From positions 1 to 14,575 of the forward strand of contig CAMPIQ010000096.1 of assembly GCA_946886475.1 (NCBI GenBank): a stretch of 14,575 bases of DNA, in the 5' to 3' direction. The notes under the pieces are model-generated. The model saw only the letters and a list, made by a program, of their open reading frames with translations, made no database searches and was not told where the DNA came from. Shown here in pieces: positions 14,500 through 14,575 of the stretch. Source of the stretch: an uncultured Chitinophagales bacterium. Its GTDB lineage: Bacteria > Bacteroidota > Bacteroidia > Chitinophagales > Chitinophagaceae. How positions within the stretch are numbered: the stretch's first letter is position 1; each line of letters begins with the position of its first letter. The position numbers and the translations under genes were made by a program.

Positions 14500-14571
14500 T
14501 CACAGGCTTTCCCATTCCATAAACTGTCCTTCTCCTGAGCAGGTTTTATGATTAGGGTCATTTTTTTTCAT
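14500..14571 (-). CDS. Possible short ORF or 3' end of a gene cut by the window
   Basis: A 23-codon minus-strand frame begins at an ATG at 14571, 4 bases from the window edge, and ends at TGA (14500). It would read MKKNDPNHKTCSGEGQFMEWESL. The frame is also open to the edge, so it may be the C-terminus of a larger gene further right. I do not recognise it. The rpsP promoter lies just beyond its stop, which would fit a real gene end. Confidence 0.3.
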   Translation of the reverse strand: MKKNDPNHKTCSGEGQFMEWESL

Positions 14572-14575
14572 GTTT

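Overview
The window looks like chromosomal DNA from a Bacteroidota bacterium, most likely a Chitinophagaceae/Sphingobacteriia-type relative. Three things point there. The primary sigma factor lacks a long N-terminal region 1.1 and begins [19 protein letters not shown]. The start sites mostly lack a Shine-Dalgarno sequence. The rpsP promoter matches the Bacteroidota form (TTG, about 20 nt, TAnnTTTG). This placement comes from recognising protein families; no search was run. Nothing marks the window as a phage, plasmid or genomic island.

Layout, left to right. At 3-626 is the 3' part of a secreted Lys-rich, Spy/CpxP-like protein built from two related repeats, ending in a terminator. Two plus-strand pseudouridine synthases follow: an RsuA/RluB type and an RluA type. 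The second converges on the next block with overlapping stop codons. From 11206 down to 2442 every gene is on the minus strand. In transcription order these are an LptF/LptG-type permease, an exported Fe/Mn superoxide dismutase, a cation diffusion facilitator with a Cys-rich tail, an OsmC-family protein, an Rrf2-family regulator overlapping osmC by one base, a 1-Cys peroxiredoxin, and the sulfate-assimilation operon cysH-cysD-TSUP permease-cysN. To the right are a plus-strand hypothetical gene, a minus-strand START/SRPBCC-fold gene, the primary sigma factor gene (rpoD/sigA), a gene-free stretch of about 570 bp filled with degenerate repeats, and rpsP with a recognisable promoter and terminator. 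A short ORF of unknown status lies at the right edge.

How the genes fit together. CysD/CysN would make APS. CysH carries the paired-cysteine [4Fe-4S] motif of APS reductases, so APS could be reduced directly, which fits the absence of an APS kinase here. The TSUP permease inside the operon probably moves sulfate or sulfite. The Rrf2 regulator upstream, the thiol-dependent OsmC and peroxiredoxin proteins, and a palindrome (CCTAC-N7-GTAGG) ahead of the peroxiredoxin gene suggest one redox/sulfur-responsive unit. A terminator-like hairpin between prx and cysH may tune how much transcription reaches the cys genes.

The most striking sequence-level signals are two long G homopolymers at the start of the superoxide dismutase gene. 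One is G16 just upstream of the start codon; the other is G12 inside the first codons. Changing the G12 tract by one base in either direction brings an early stop, so this is a candidate phase-variable (contingency) switch for an exported SOD, unless the tracts are sequencing or assembly artefacts. The second unusual region is the repeat cluster between rpoD and rpsP.
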